Notes: a model not told the origin generated them from the sequence alone. Positions 1 to 11,929 are shown, numbered from the stretch's first letter. The stretch is DNA of 64,000 nt from Siphonodentalium dalli (GCA_032622095.1 CP136061.1:220753148-220817147), one strand, 5' to 3'. Made by a program: numbers and translations.

Positions 1-1717
1 TTCATGTCAGTGGAAGACTCGTTCAGAGCAAATGACGATGTTGGCGACTTGGTTGAGAATATAGGTATAGTCGTTCGCGATACAAGTGATGAACCGTTTA
101 CAACAAAACACATGAAGTCCAGGGTGATAAACCATTCTGGCGTTGATGTCGTCTTTGCCGAAGTGTACGGCAAACCAGACGTCACTTGCAGAACGACGGC
201 GTCACGCATTTTGCATGCACACTATTCTGTTCCAAAAATGGACGACACGAGCAAGAGAAACTGAGAGTAATAGAAACAGCTGCCATACTTATCAAGAATT
301 ACATAAAAGGTATAGATACCTCTAAGGACATATACCCGCTTGCAACAGTTCTCCATGCACCGACAGATCTTGATTGCTCATATTCAGAAGTTCAGATATT
401 TGAAAAAGAGTACTGCTGTTGCTGATAACATAGACATCCCTATATAGGTGTACTCATGGGCAGTTTGTTCAATTTGTAGCCGACAACTTCGACTATAATA
501 TAAGCACACTTGATAGACATTACACATTTCATGGGATGGGCATAATTGCCGTTGTGTCTCCTAGCAGTAAGGTGTCTAGGGTTATTCCACGAATGGACGT
601 AACCAAGGAGGATATTTTAGATATTTTGAATGTAACAAGAATGAACATACAAGCATTCAGCCCATCACAATCGCCCAGCTTAAAATATGAAGAGCTGTAT
701 GTTCAACAATAAGATGACAAAATGACAACCTTGAATTTTGTGAACAGTCAAACATATATGACGTGAGCCCTGTCATCACGTTCGATCAGCTTCTTTGGTG
801 GAAGACACTGAACATAATAGAATCCGAACCGCCATCTAGTCCACTGCGTAAGTTAGTTCTTCGACTTGGTGGCTTACACTCATAAATTAGCTTTATTATG
901 TGTATTTGCCATATTATGGCTGATTCTGGCCTACATGAAGTCCTATCAATTGTTCATGGCGGTCTCCACACACTGCTAATGGCAGACATTTTCCAATTGG
1001 ATATGGATGTCTTACTAGATTCTGAATGTAGTGAAGCGATTCAATCATTTGAGCATGTTTCCGAAGACAAGCTCACCCATAATCTTGCCACATCAAGCTA
1101 TACGTCGTCCAATTTGCCCATCACATAACCAGTGCTTGTCAGGGTGCCACAATGACAAGTTCGAGGACATCGCATATTCTTTTCGACGCTGCAGCCGCCA
1201 TAGATTCGGCACTCCGTGCCGACACAACATTGTGTGATGTATGCACAGAAGAACGGACACACATAATTCATGCAGAATTAACAATGTATGTGCAGCATCC
1301 AAGTGTATCTAGGATATATAAGTTATGGTAATCAATATATGGACATTATCCAACCCCTAATGTGGTTCAATGGGGCTGAGCGATATGGTGATTGGCAACT
1401 GCATTTGCAAGTACTTGTTTCCATGTTATTATGCCTCAGCTGGCCATAATCCATATATATTTGTCAAAGATGAATAGCCTCGATGCATCTAACCCAAGTG
1501 TACAAAATGTGCTGTCATCATGTGGTGCACAATGCTGCTATATTCTGGGGTGGGCTGTCGACAGATCTCGTCATTGAACATCAGTTAATGCGTAGCCTCA
1601 AAACAGTTGGTGGCTTGATTAGAGGTACGGGATTCATAGAATACCAATGAATACATCTGGGTGTTGCCCCGACCAGCTTGTTCTGAAATAAATGCAGCAA
1701 TTGATAAAATGACAGGG

Positions 1718-2628
1718 TTTAAACATATTTATTGTAACTCAGTTTACAAGGGATTGGGGACAAGTTATAACAACTTAAGGTGGCCCCTCTCCCGACAATA
1801 TTTACACAAATGTTTAAACAAGATGATTAACAGATATAATGTACATGTAATAATAAGAATGTTGATGATGATGTCTGGTGATTGATGTTATACCGGTCCT
1901 GAGGTCCTCTCCTGTAGATATCATGCCATGCCATGCAGTAAGTTGTTTACGATTTTTATTCGTTAAGTGAAACGTTTACTTTCTGTTATATATTTTTGTA
2001 CAATGTAAAAGAGTAGCTGGTTTCGATGCTGTGGAATGCTTGGGGCGCCTCGGAGGAAGTGGTTTACGTCTACTATTGTGAAAGCATACTCATCTAGTCT
2101 ATCATATAATTTAGTTCTTTGCGGTCGGAACAACGGACATTCGAAAAAGAAGTGAAAGGCATCCTCGATCTCTGTGCCACAACTACACACCGGGCTTTCG
2201 GCTATAAAGTTATCATACATATCTAAGCGAAGTTCACTGCAACCGTTGCGAATTTTAGAATGAATTATATTTTCTTTCCGACTCCCAGTTTGAAAATAAG
2301 GAGGTGGTTTTAGGGTCAAATCTATAAAACTAAGATTGACCTTAAATTCTTTTAGGTTAAACGTATCAGTTACGATAATTGGAAGCTTATTCCATGATTG
2401 TGTCATAAAGGGTAGGAAGGATTTTTTTAAATGTTCTGTGTGACAGAAGTAACAATAAAAGTTTCCATTGCAGGGTTCCGCTTTGAGTATCTCGAGACAT
2501 TGCCAGCACGAGGAGGTAAGATAGTTGATAAGTAGTTGGGTGCAAGGTTGTTAGTAATTTTACATATGTAATGTAACTGATGATGTTCGCGTCTATTACT
2601 GAGCGTGGGCAGGGACACCCCAAAGAAT
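1718..2628 (-). mobile_element. 5'-truncated LINE fragment (RT C-terminal region)
   Basis: On the minus strand about 2625-2427 encodes NRREHHQLHYICKITNNLAP, the conserved segment that follows the RT domain in CR1/Jockey-group elements. A frameshift later, 2406-1963 encodes the C-terminus with WNKLP, FKVNLSFIDL and the zinc-type stretch CSCGTEIEDAFHFFFECPLF. The 3' UTR and AATAAATATG-like tail run to about 1718. The piece lies inside the plus-strand pseudogene, whose frame resumes after about 2628, so it inserted into that gene. Family assignment beyond the CR1/Jockey group is not possible by eye. Confidence 0.7.
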
Positions 2629-2860
2629 ATGTATTTAAGAACTCTGATCAAGCTATACAACTGAGTAACAAGGTGGGTGTCACTATCGGTAGAGATGTGG
2701 TAAAAATAGATGATCATCTGTTATTTCAAAGATTTATTGCGATTGCAATGGACACACTCTCATGGGCTGATTTTTTGGATATCTTTTCGTTTGAATTGTG
2801 TTCATATCCACCTTCTTTATTTGAATATCCTGACCTTCTCATGGATGCATATAAGCGACG

Positions 2861-3008
2861 TTTAGTCGAGGCCATACATTCACGCGTGAAACCAGATATG
2901 ACATCCATAGAAGGGTCCGTCAGGTATGTCATAGTTTAGTCGATGCCATACATTCACGCGTGAAACCAGATGTGACATCCATAGAATGTTCCGCCAGGTA
3001 CGTCATAG
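2861..3008. repeat. Two-copy 74-bp tandem duplication inside the pseudogene
   Basis: The segment starting TTTAGTCGAGGCCATACATT at 2861 is repeated from 2935 with a few substitutions. The duplication interrupts the old coding frame (VKPDMTSIEGSVRYVI is read twice), so it arose after or during decay of the gene. Confidence 0.85.
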
Positions 3009-3385
3009 ATGGCGAACTTTTAATCCATTGGATCCTTGGTCCAGAGGCAACACGTGGTCAGATATGTCAATTTTGTAAAATGTAAATACGGAGCCGCCAC
3101 TGTTGTCTTTGATGGTTATGTAAATGGCCCATACACGAAGGACAACACTGATTTCAGGTGGAAAGGTTTAAATGACCACAATATGCTCAGTGTGAGGAAA
3201 GAGGACTGTCTTGTTAATACTAATACATTGGTGAATTTGTTGGCAGAATATCGTATTGGGGTTACTACATTGCATGCAGAGGCAGATGCCGGAACAAAAT
3301 TAATTTAGTAACATGCCTTCAACTTGGACTTTAAGTATGTTCTAGCCAATATATTTCTCTAACGAAAAACGTATAAATAAATTAT

Positions 3386-3600
3386 AGAAGCAAATTTCAT
3401 TTTTGAGACAGTGCAAATTTGTTGGGGATTGGGTGGGATTCGAACCCCGGCCCATGACGGCGAGCGCGCAATGCGACTCAAAGTCCGACGTCAATACCAC
3501 ACAGCCACCGAAGCGACCCCAAAAAAAGCATGTTCAAATGGCAATGCTCGGCATGTTTCGGAGGCATAAAATATAACATTGCTACTGTGCTATATCTCCT
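3386..3600 (-). mobile_element. 215-bp SINE-like insert with 15-bp target-site duplication
   Basis: GTATAAATAAATTAT occurs at 3371-3385 and exactly again at 3601-3615, directly flanking this segment, as expected of a target-site duplication. The minus strand of 3425-3522 looks like a degenerate tRNA: start GGGGTCGCTTCGG, A-box-like TGGCTGTGTGG, anticodon-loop-like CTTTGAG, B box GGTTCGAATCC and a closing CCCC. The tRNA part is preceded by about 80 bp rather than being terminal, and there is no clean poly-A tail, so it may be a SINE variant or a tRNA pseudogene carried in another element. Confidence 0.6.
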
Positions 3601-3748
3601 GTATAAATAAATTATGTTCTTTTTTTCTAGGTTAGGTGATATTTTGTGTATATTAACTGGACTATGCCTAATAGTCACTTCGCCTCAGATGACACCATAT
3701 CAGCCCCCCGTAACTTATAATACAAGAGCAGAATGTTTCATATTTTTA

Positions 3749-3801
3749 GGGAAATGTTCAGATAATAAGTTCAACAAACGACCCATTATCTGAACATTTC
3801 C
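3749..3801. repeat. Hairpin module of the AATGTTCAGATAA repeat family
   Basis: GGAAATGTTCAGATAAT is followed after about 17 bp by its reverse complement ATTATCTGAACATTTCC. The same hairpin recurs near 8229, 8500, 30480, 30700 and 43000, marking a dispersed non-autonomous element family. Confidence 0.75.
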
Positions 3802-4510
3802 TGGTGGAACTACTCGTCAATGAGTATTTATTATAGCAAGGGTTTAATATTAGAGACGTTTAAATTAAAAACTTCTAACTTCGCCCCTAAAGAAATATTA
3901 CACTATACTATTCGTGCTGTGCCGGGAGATCGTCGGCAATCGTAGAGCATCTAGTCAATTGATAACTCCGAATAAAACATCGAGTAAGAAGTAAACTGTA
4001 ACACACGATTGGCGGTTTTATTTAATGGTGACTTTAATATGGCATGCTTCTTTTCTCATTGACAACTAATATAACTAAATGGTTGGCTATGCGGACTTTG
4101 GAAATAGAACATAACTGTTGCATTGATAATACTTCCCCGCATCTTGCACGGAGAAACATAGGCTGTTATAGCTGACAGGCGAGGTTATTTATTCAATCTA
4201 AACCTCTCTACTTACTGCTATATTACAACGAATACATAAGCACTACTCATCATATGCGGTTATTGGACATTTCGGAATCCTAACAAAAACCCAAAGCCAG
4301 CTAGGTAAAACCATCCTTTTTTTAAATTCCATATAGCAGGATTGACGATGTCCAATACCCAAATTAATAAATAATATACAGCCGTTCATATTCATGTATT
4401 TCCAATGATTTAGAGGATTTAAAAATCTCTGATAAATCTAAATTTAAATTCACTAAAACCCTTACGGAAAAATATATAAAACACAACGTTGTATTGAAGA
4501 ATTGCAATCA
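3802..4510. other. Intergenic, nothing recognised
   Basis: AT-rich sequence between the hairpin module and the 3' end of the homeobox gene. I see no coding frame, RNA gene or clear repeat. Confidence 0.5.
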
Positions 4511-4516
4511 TTTATT
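4511..4516 (-). terminator. Candidate polyadenylation signal of the homeobox gene
   Basis: TTTATT on the plus strand is AATAAA on the minus strand, about 117 bp beyond the TGA stop at 4633-4635. This is the expected place for the homeobox gene's cleavage and polyadenylation signal. Confidence 0.45.
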
Positions 4517-4632
4517 AACGAAAACTTAACAGATATAATAACTAACACATTTATACAGTCTAAGAAAAATATGAGAAAAAGCAGTGAATACTTTTCGATG
4601 TAGTTGTTTCTTAATGAAAGTTGATAATGCAA

Positions 4633-5151
4633 TCAGTAAGGTGGGTATCCCATATTTAGAACAGGAAACTGGCTGGTCGGGTAGTGAGGCGTGGTGGGAG
4701 TCGGCTGGTAATGAACCATCTGGTTACCGTCATACGTAGGCTGAAACGTTGGTAGACTTCTGGGCACCGACACGTCGTGGTAGTTGTAGGACATCGGATA
4801 CATGTTAGCAGGAACATTATATGGACTGTATGCTGTATGCTGTATATGTGATGGCTGATCCTGGATTGCGACGATCCGGTCGGTGGTTTTTGGCGGTCGT
4901 GTCGGTTCATCTGCGGTAGGCGCTGATGAAGAGCGTGGTAATTCGTGTGAAGAATCGGTACGGTTGTTGTAGACATGTGGTAAAGCGGTAGCTGGCGGTG
5001 AAACTTGTGGGTATGTCGGCGTGTATTGATAGATTGGCGGCATTATATGCGGCACAGCGATCGGCACTGTCATTGTCTGTGTCGAAGGTGGCGATTCTAC
5101 GTCAGCAACTCGTCTCTTTCTGTTCTTGGATCTTTTGTTTTGAAACCATAT
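4633..5151 (-). CDS. Homeobox gene exon 4 (helix 3 and C-terminus)
   Basis: The acceptor is tgtttttag before ATATGGTTTCAAAAC (IWFQN), phase 0. The exon carries homeodomain positions 47-60 and the 158-residue Pro/Tyr/Thr-rich tail ending NMGYPPY before TGA. Confidence 0.88.
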   Translation of the reverse strand: MWFQNKRSKNRKRRVADVESPPSTQTMTVPIAVPHIMPPIYQYTPTYPQVSPPATALPHVYNNRTDSSHELPRSSSAPTADEPTRPPKTTDRIVAIQDQPSHIQHTAYSPYNVPANMYPMSYNYHDVSVPRSLPTFQPTYDGNQMVHYQPTPTTPHYPTSQFPVLNMGYPPY

Positions 5152-7433
5152 CTAAAAACAAAACATTTTCACATTATTATATACGACTAGAAAGTAATGT
5201 TTTATTCGGCCAAATCAACGCGTTTGGTCCGAGAGAAGACCTGAACTGCTAAAAAACAAGCCATGGACAAATAAAACATCGAGACAATCTGTTCTCGAAT
5301 ATGGAGCTAACTTTCCATGATATTTGATATATGTAGTGCAATTTTGGTTTTCGAATATTACATAGGCCTTTCAGTATTTACAGTCATGGAAACAGTTATG
5401 TTGCTTTACCGTGGCGAATATTTTCTCATGTTGTCAATATATTCCATAAAAGCTTATGAACCGGTTCAATATTGGCAACTACATTTAATATACTTACAAA
5501 TCATGTGTTCATGTGTTTGTATTTTATGACAAAATCTAATTATTATATTGATTGTATACATCATTGTATATGAGTAGAATATTCAACATACATGAATCTT
5601 TCATGACAATTTCGATTTGGGACATTGGTAGATTTTTCAAATATTATTTTACGTATATTCACTGATTATTTTATTCGTTGTCGCGTATGTATAGAGCTTA
5701 TGATCCTTGTTGTTGGAATTGAAAATGATCTTACCTTTATACATTTCTCAGGAATTCCAAGTTCGCAGCTTAGTTTTTCTAGCATCTCGGAATCTGGGTA
5801 GGAGTTGACATGAAAAGCATCGCAGAGTTTTTCTAGTTGCTCTGAAGTGTAGTTAATTCGGAATCTCTTTTGCTTTGTGTTGGTTTTCTTCGTGAATGCC
5901 GGTGACGGGGAGACAATAACTGTTGGTGGTATAACGTTGTGATTTGGATTGTCGGGTCGCTTGTCGATGCATGTTTGGCTGGTGGTGCCAGGAGAGCTTC
6001 CAATAGAAGATAAATAGCTGGCATCAACTTCGGCGGATCGCACAAAATCGCTACTGATTAGTTCGGCCGCTGTAAGAAAAAGTAAAACAAAACATCAATG
6101 AAATTTTCAATTTTCAGCCATAAAGCGCGAGCATTAGGTTAAACCTACAAGATGGCATTGGTTTCTTATTCATTATTAGGTACATTCGTAACTAATTCAA
6201 ATTTGCTACATTAGCCGCCAGTATAATTGTTTGCCGGGTGAACACTCGTTTTTAGGCAGATATATAGGCAGGCCTCCGAATATACACCAAATATGATATT
6301 GTCAATTGTCTTGTAAAAAAAGAAACAATAATCTTATATTTACCGGATATTGGTCGATTAAATGATACCTCAGGTTGGACCTCGGGTGCAAGCAACGAAA
6401 ATGATATAAAACGTCGGCAATTGTTACCAATTTCTACAAAATAAATTTGGTTAATATAGGTTCCTTCTGAGTTCATTGTTGTTTGATTTATATATAATCC
6501 GACAGGAAGCGTACCTATACTTATACCATTGTCACCATTCACATACGTTTTAGTTGGTTCTGATCTAAGGGAAATTATATTTAAAATTCATAATGACAAT
6601 GTACCCACCCCCCCCCCCCCCCCCAACCCCCCGTGTGGACAAGTTTCACACAAATTATGTCTTATAAATAGTGATCTGTATTTCTGATGTGGTGCTCTAA
6701 TTATATTCGTGTACTCGATGTGAGATTATGCATCATCGGGAATCAACTTACCAAGACTGCAGCTGTCGAGTGGAAAACTAACGTCGCCCAAAGAGATGGA
6801 ATTCACGTCTATGGAATCGTCAAACAGCAAGTTTTTCTGTGATGAAAAAGTTAAATGTTTTGAAATTTATAGTTGGTAAAAACATTGTGTTATATTTTTG
6901 ACAGTAATCGGGTTAAATACATATTGTGCCCTAATTTCAGAGAATCAAATTGATCGGGCAGTACATTTATACATATAGACAATCGGCCCACTGGAAGAAT
7001 GTAGCATTCAACGAAAGTTCATCGAGATATAAAGAGCTTATATAATAAAGAGCGTTACAGTTATGAGCTTTTATGATAATTTTTCAGGGTATTGCAGATG
7101 GGTTAGTGTGTGTGATTTAGCAATGCCTGTGTGACATACGAATGATGTCGGTTTTCAGAATTTTTTTTTTTTTTTTAGTAAGCTGAAAATTGGGTTGGAA
7201 ATTTTTATCAAATGTTTGTGTCAAATCTGATCGGGCATATTTTTTTTAATAATTACAAAATGAGACTTGGTGGATATAAACATCATCGTATGCATGCATT
7301 GAATACATTGTTTGCAGATTTCCTTTGCAAGTACACGAAGTAAATAATATGTACATATACTCACATTTCTGTCGACTGAATCTCCGATCATATCAGTCAT
7401 CAAGCTGGAAATACTGAAGCTATTAGAATTCAT
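4633..7433 (-). CDS. Divergent PRD-like homeobox transcription factor (four exons, complete)
   Basis: Coding exons are 7365-7433, 6752-6836, 5735-6069 and 4633-5151. They join in phase (69+85+335+519 bp) into 335 codons plus stop. The homeodomain is residues 118-177, starting QKRFRINYTSEQLEKL and ending in the recognition helix KIWFQNKRSKNRKRR. Canonical R5, L16, F20, W48, F49, N51 and R53 are present and residue 50 is Gln. An intron falls between homeodomain positions 46 and 47, a site frequent in PRD-class genes, but there is no paired domain. Residues 1-117 are Ser-rich; 178-335 are rich in Pro, Tyr, Thr and Gln, like an activation region. The homeodomain is too divergent for me to name an orthologue; a lineage-specific PRD-like gene is the best guess. 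Expected role: sequence-specific DNA binding in the nucleus. Introns 1-3 carry no other gene. Confidence 0.88.
5735..6069 (-). CDS. Homeobox gene exon 3 (homeodomain positions 1-46)
   Basis: The acceptor is ttttcttacag before CGGCCGAACTAATC (codon phase 2 remainder). The donor is ATAAAG followed by gtaagatcatt. It encodes a Ser/Thr/Pro-rich leader and the first 46 homeodomain residues, ending GIPEKCIK. Reading through into the intron gives the spurious tail VRSFSIPTT. Confidence 0.88.
6604..6624. repeat. Poly-C tract in homeobox intron 2
   Basis: A run of C of about 18 bp within a C-rich block. It is a low-complexity tract of uncertain true length. Confidence 0.8.
6752..6836 (-). CDS. Homeobox gene exon 2
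   Basis: 85 bp between acceptor tttttcatcacag and donor CTTG followed by gtaagttgatt. It encodes KNLLFDDSIDVNSISLGDVS and continues in phase into exon 3. It enters in phase 0 and leaves in phase 1, matching both neighbours. Confidence 0.78.
7365..7433 (-). CDS. Homeobox gene exon 1 (start codon)
   Basis: ATG at 7433 opens MNSNSFSISSLMTDMIGDSV, 23 codons, ending AGAAAT before donor gtgagtatatg in phase 0. A CCAAT motif on the minus strand lies upstream at about 7567-7573; no convincing TATA box was seen. Confidence 0.75.
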
Positions 7434-8088
7434 GATAAACCGCTATTACTGGATGACTATGTGTGAATGCTGTTGAACATCTTGGTCACGGTTATATGGA
7501 GTAAGATGTCAGAATCCCTTTGAGCAGTTCCTTCAGATGCGACCGTCCACAAACACGGCTGTCACGATTGGTCAAATAATTGACATATTCCTGTTTAACG
7601 TTTCGGTGGAATGTTTTGACAAGATGGCCGACACGTGTCACAGGGGGGACCGCCGCCGTCATGTGTTTTCACTACCACTAAGTGCCAGCAACACTTTTAC
7701 GGCACAGTTGAGTTCCTTCTGTCAGCAAAACTCACAACTTTCACTAACCCAATTGGAAAAATATGTGCAGTTGTGTGTTTTGTTACAATAATCCTTTTCT
7801 TCACTGACCTATGGCATCGTTTTGGGGAAGACAATGTTGGTTACAACAAGCAATGCCCCGTCACATGTGTCATGTAAGGGACACGTACAATATGCCCCGT
7901 CCGATTGCAGCATAAAACTACAATTTGTTCGTTTTCTATACCAGAAATTAAGTATAGCATACGCACGAGTCCATTATACATGTAATAGGATGTTTTTGAT
8001 GTCCATATATCGACAATCCTCCAAGTAACGTCTGTAGTCAGGTGAGTAACAATCTCTTATAAAGAGCATAACATTGCGGTAGATATAA
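7434..8088. other. Upstream flank of the homeobox gene, no further gene seen
   Basis: This should contain the minus-strand promoter of the homeobox gene. An inverted CCAAT box is near 7570; otherwise no element is recognisable. Short plus-strand open frames here look random. Confidence 0.4.
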
Positions 8089-8800
8089 TTAACCATTTAT
8101 ATACTAGATGAATTCTCACAGTCAGTCAAAAAGTGTACACGGGAATGGTCTATTATTGATTTGGAGGGATGTTAAGGTGGTAAAAGCAGACTACAGAGAA
8201 ATAAAAGTACGTAAGTAGCTCTATTTATTGGGGAAATGTTCAGATAACAATGAACTTTCCATCTGAACATTCCCTATCGAGGGTAGTCTTATGTGTTCAA
8301 ATATGAAGTTATATCTAGTTTTCATTCTGGGAGCGAAACGGGGGAAATGTTTCTCTGATTTCAGCTATTTTTCTATGGGCACCTTCGGAGACACAGACGT
8401 TCCAAATGGTGATGAATGATAGTATTTTAATCATATGTTATGCCGTTGACCCTTTCTATACTAAATTTAAGCACCATTGATTAGTAGTTATCCGATAGGA
8501 AATGCTCAGATAGAAAGTGCATTGTTATCTGAACATTTCCCTCAATAAATAGAGCTCCATACGCACTTTTACATTTAGATATAGAGTTATTCCCCTTCCA
8601 TTGAAAATAAACTACAGTTTGAATTATGTTGCATTTTGGGAGCCATAACGGGGGAAATGATTTTATGATTTCAGATATTTTCTATTAGTTTGAACAATAT
8701 TTATCAAATGGTGATGAATGATAGTAGTTTAATCATATTGTATGGCATATATTGTTATTAAATCTTATATTAAGCCACTTTAAAAAATAATCGGTAACTC
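8089..8800. mobile_element. Composite of MITE-like repeats with hairpin modules
   Basis: AACCATTTATATACTAGATG at 8089 followed by AGTCAGTCAAAAAGTG matches the left end of the element at 30343. Hairpin modules (AATGTTCAGATAAC with its complement) lie at 8229-8276 and 8497-8548 in opposite orientations. The sequence after each module (TGGGAGC then AACGGGGGAAATG, and AAATGGTGATGAATGATAGT) is repeated with a period of about 312 bp. This is a non-autonomous element with an internal tandem duplication; no transposase is present. Confidence 0.6.
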
Positions 8801-10244
8801 GAAAATTAAGTGGGCCTTAAAGTGGTAAATTGGGTTAGGAAATTCCGACTTATTTTGTGTCAAATCGGGCCGGGAATGTATGTTGCAGAATGTATTATGC
8901 ATGAAATAGAAATACAGTATGGCAAATTAGGGGGAAATTAACACTCTCGCGAGTTTCCTTAACACTGAACCAACATTGTTCCTCCTGATGTCAACTGGCC
9001 TCATTGCTGTTATCAATGCTTTCCGTTTGTATTTAAAGGGGAACTGTACGCCAATTTCAACAAATTTCAACAAATTCCCGATAATAACAACGATCAAGTA
9101 TCGATAATGTGTAGAGCAATAATTGATGTGAGTCGAAGATGACTTCTGTAAACGTTTATAGTCCAGGCACATTAGACGTGAAACGGGAAAAGTAAGGAAA
9201 TAAATTGGGGAAAGCTGAATTAAAAAAATATTATTTAGGCCATACTTCTTCTTCTTCTTTGTAGTAGTTTCCCTCGCTGATTTGTCGAGGCACCAATACT
9301 TAGCTGTAAGTCCGTGAAGTCCTATACAATGTCAATAATCATCAATAAGAAATCATCAATAGAATCATCAGTAGAACACATTCACACGCGTCCGCGAGTT
9401 CCTTTAAAGTTCCAGCAAGTGGTTGTAGGCAACTCAATGTTAGTAAGATTAGTTTATGCATTAGGCATTAGTTCATTTCAAGACATTCGCCGCAATCGCA
9501 TATAAGCTTAACACAAAAACACGTTGTTTGTTTGTATTAATCATAGATATTTAATTTGTGCTGTTTACTTATTGAAAGTACATGTATATATTTTAATGCG
9601 TCACGAAAAGTCCACTAAAATCCGAGTTCGGCTTTCTGAGTTACACCATTTTTTCCATATAAAAAAAACTTTTATACTTATCACAATCATGGAAATAATG
9701 GGATGCTGTGACAATTTTTTTTCTCAGCCGAAACATATACAGTATGTACTCAATATTGTTCAATATACAATTCTCGAACTAGAGACACCAATTCAAAGGG
9801 GAAGGAATTTTGCAGATATGGATATGAAATAACATAATGACCCCTAAAAATTATGATTTTTTTATGCAAACTATCGTATTGGATGTCAAATTTCTCGGGC
9901 TTCTCATTAGATAGATGCGAGCAAATTGTTTGAAAAACTGCATAGACATTTCTCCTTCACTATAATATACAGAATTAGGGACTATGCCATGGTGTGGTCA
10001 ATACTTGATAAAACATAATCCTACCCCCCTAAAGTGGTTCTCATAGACCTTGTCACATTTTTCTCTTCTACTAGTCCAAGCGCTTGGTGTAGAAAAACAC
10101 CAACATTGTAAACAAGGTGATAAAAAAATGAAACTTGGCACGTATGTTCCTTATACTCTACTGCACATTTTCAGACGTGGCGACAGGTCCTTCCTTAACA
10201 ACGGTTGCTATGCAACTACCCGGCTTCGAAGTAATACATATATA
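8801..10244. other. Intergenic, nothing recognised except a CTT microsatellite
   Basis: A short (CTT)n tract lies at about 9246-9261. No gene or clear element otherwise; short ORFs have no recognisable family. Confidence 0.4.
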
Positions 10245-10560
10245 ATGTGAATTATAACAAACTAAATTAAGTCGTGTACCATTTTTAGGGTAAAAATAAT
10301 AATAAGTTGTTGTTAGTGTTGACCTGACTTACAAATTACCATATTTCTTACTTACAGATGTTGAAGGTTGCTAGGGACACACACAAAATCTAAAAAATGA
10401 ATGATATTATGGTAGTTTTAACAAACTAAACTACACCAAGTAGCACTTTTATGTTGAAAACAATTATAAGAGTTGTTGTTAGTGTGGATCTGGCTGAAAA
10501 AAACCCCATATATTTCTTACTTACAGGAGTGGTAACTGTTGCCATGATCATACTCGAAAT
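10245..10560. repeat. Degenerate two-copy repeat, unit about 170 bp
   Basis: AACAAACTAAA followed by GTTGTTGTTAGTG and CATAT-TTCTTACTTACAG occurs twice in succession (about 10250 and 10423). The end of the second copy (GAGTGGTAACTGTTGCC) resembles 35565-35590 and 38910-38930 (GAGTGGTGACGGTTGCT), so the unit belongs to a dispersed repeat. Confidence 0.5.
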
Positions 10561-11929
10561 ACTAAAGACTAATGACAAACTAATGCGATACGCACCTTCC
10601 TGAGCTGGTGTTCTGAAACCATCCGGCAAAATATGGCGAAGTTCATATGTCTTAATCTATCTATCTAGAGGCGATACTTTAATATGACAAGTATATGTGT
10701 TGTCGGGCTATTTTCCAAATAATCATCAACTTCATTACTGTCAGTTTGTATAGTATGTTAACCTATGAATAGGGCATAATCTGAAAGAGATTCCAAAAAT
10801 TTAGCAAATTAATATTTTTCCGAAATACTAAATATGCTTCTATCTATCACCCATCTAATTGTTCAATTATTTAGTTGCTAGAACGATTCTTCGTAATTAA
10901 AACAATTAATAAAGAAAATGAAGCTGATTGTCCACAATGCATGTAGACCTGTGTCACTGTTTGTATATACTATATTAAACAATAACGGCCTTGTCGGATA
11001 CCATTATGTGTGGTGTCTACATAGGTCTATGTCAGTATCTCGACAATCGCTGGTGAGTCGTGACGTTACTTATTATGTGTATCGACTGCCAGTTTGGAAG
11101 ACATCTTTAATTTTTAGAACACTCGCAGATATACTGATTTGATAACATACTAACCCATTATTTATGTCACTATTATTTATAGTCTCGTATCTTTTAAAAA
11201 CAATCTCATTTAGTCTCAACAGAAATTTGGCTTAATTTTTATACCGTATTATTTAAATTCATTTTAAAGATACGGATTACCTTCGCGGTGGTTATTGGTG
11301 TTCGAATGGACACACCCGTTATGCTCTTCACTGCTAATGACGTCGAATACTGGTCCGATGACGTTATGGTAATTTTCCAGTGGAAACACATAACGGGAAT
11401 ATCACGAAAACCATAAAACTGATTCAGTTGAAATGCTGTATTCATTCAGAATCGTGGAACATCATACATGGTTTGCAACTTCGAGTTGTTCCGATGCACC
11501 AATCTGCAACAAAGATGTTAAAACCGACTTAAACAGAAAGTATATTAAAATATAGACAAATATTGTTGTTATACCAATCATAAATATCGCGTAAATAGCA
11601 TGTCAAGATTGTACCCCGGGTTATTAAACGAAAGCCTAAATATTTTTACAGTACAGTAGGTAAGAGTGTGCGATAAAGTAAACACTCAAAGCCTGGGAAG
11701 ACTAATTTGAACTTTTGTTAAAACTGACCCCATGTTGTTGACAACATACAGCTATAGCGCTCGCTAATCCTCGCCACTCAAGATGTCGGTGCTGAATGAG
11801 TCGGCGAGAATCACTCTATCGCACACCCTTTACGTGCTTTATATACACAAACGCTTAGCTCACACAAAGTGTGTATTGTGTAAATTCTTGAGGAAATTTT
11901 CATAATTTGGTAACTTTTATATTTCTACG
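10561..11929. other. Intergenic, nothing recognised
   Basis: AT-rich sequence without a supportable gene. Possible splice-like motifs occur but no coding exon with consistent frame could be built. Confidence 0.4.

Larger units (their letters stand above)
1..3308 (+). pseudogene. Decayed copy of a multi-copy invertebrate gene family, split by a LINE
   Basis: Pieces of one long protein can be read on the plus strand with repeated frameshifts and stops. About 455-700 reads FVQFVADNFDYN and TFHGMGIIAVVSP; about 775-980 reads LLWWKTLNIIESEPPSSPL, LVLRLGGLHS and HIMADSGLHEVL; about 1548-1640 reads GLSTDLVIEHQLMRSLKT and GGLIRGTGF. After a LINE insert (about 1718-2628) the same protein resumes: LLFQRFIAIA, FELCSYPPSLFE and, at about 3060-3150, YGAATVVFDGYVNGPYTKD. 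I recognise these blocks as a large uncharacterised family repeated in many marine invertebrate genomes. Its function is unknown to me, and a link to mobile elements is only suspected from copy number. No intact reading frame remains, so this is a dead copy. The left end lies outside the window. Confidence 0.7.

Noticed and set aside
3425-3522. Functional tRNA gene on the minus strand
   Set aside because: The B box is good but the anticodon stem has mismatches and the variable region is not tRNA-like; a SINE or pseudogene fits better.
5666-5734. Extension of the homeobox exon 3 frame past the donor
   Set aside because: The gtaagatcatt donor after IPEKCIK and the in-phase IWFQN exon show that this tail is intronic.
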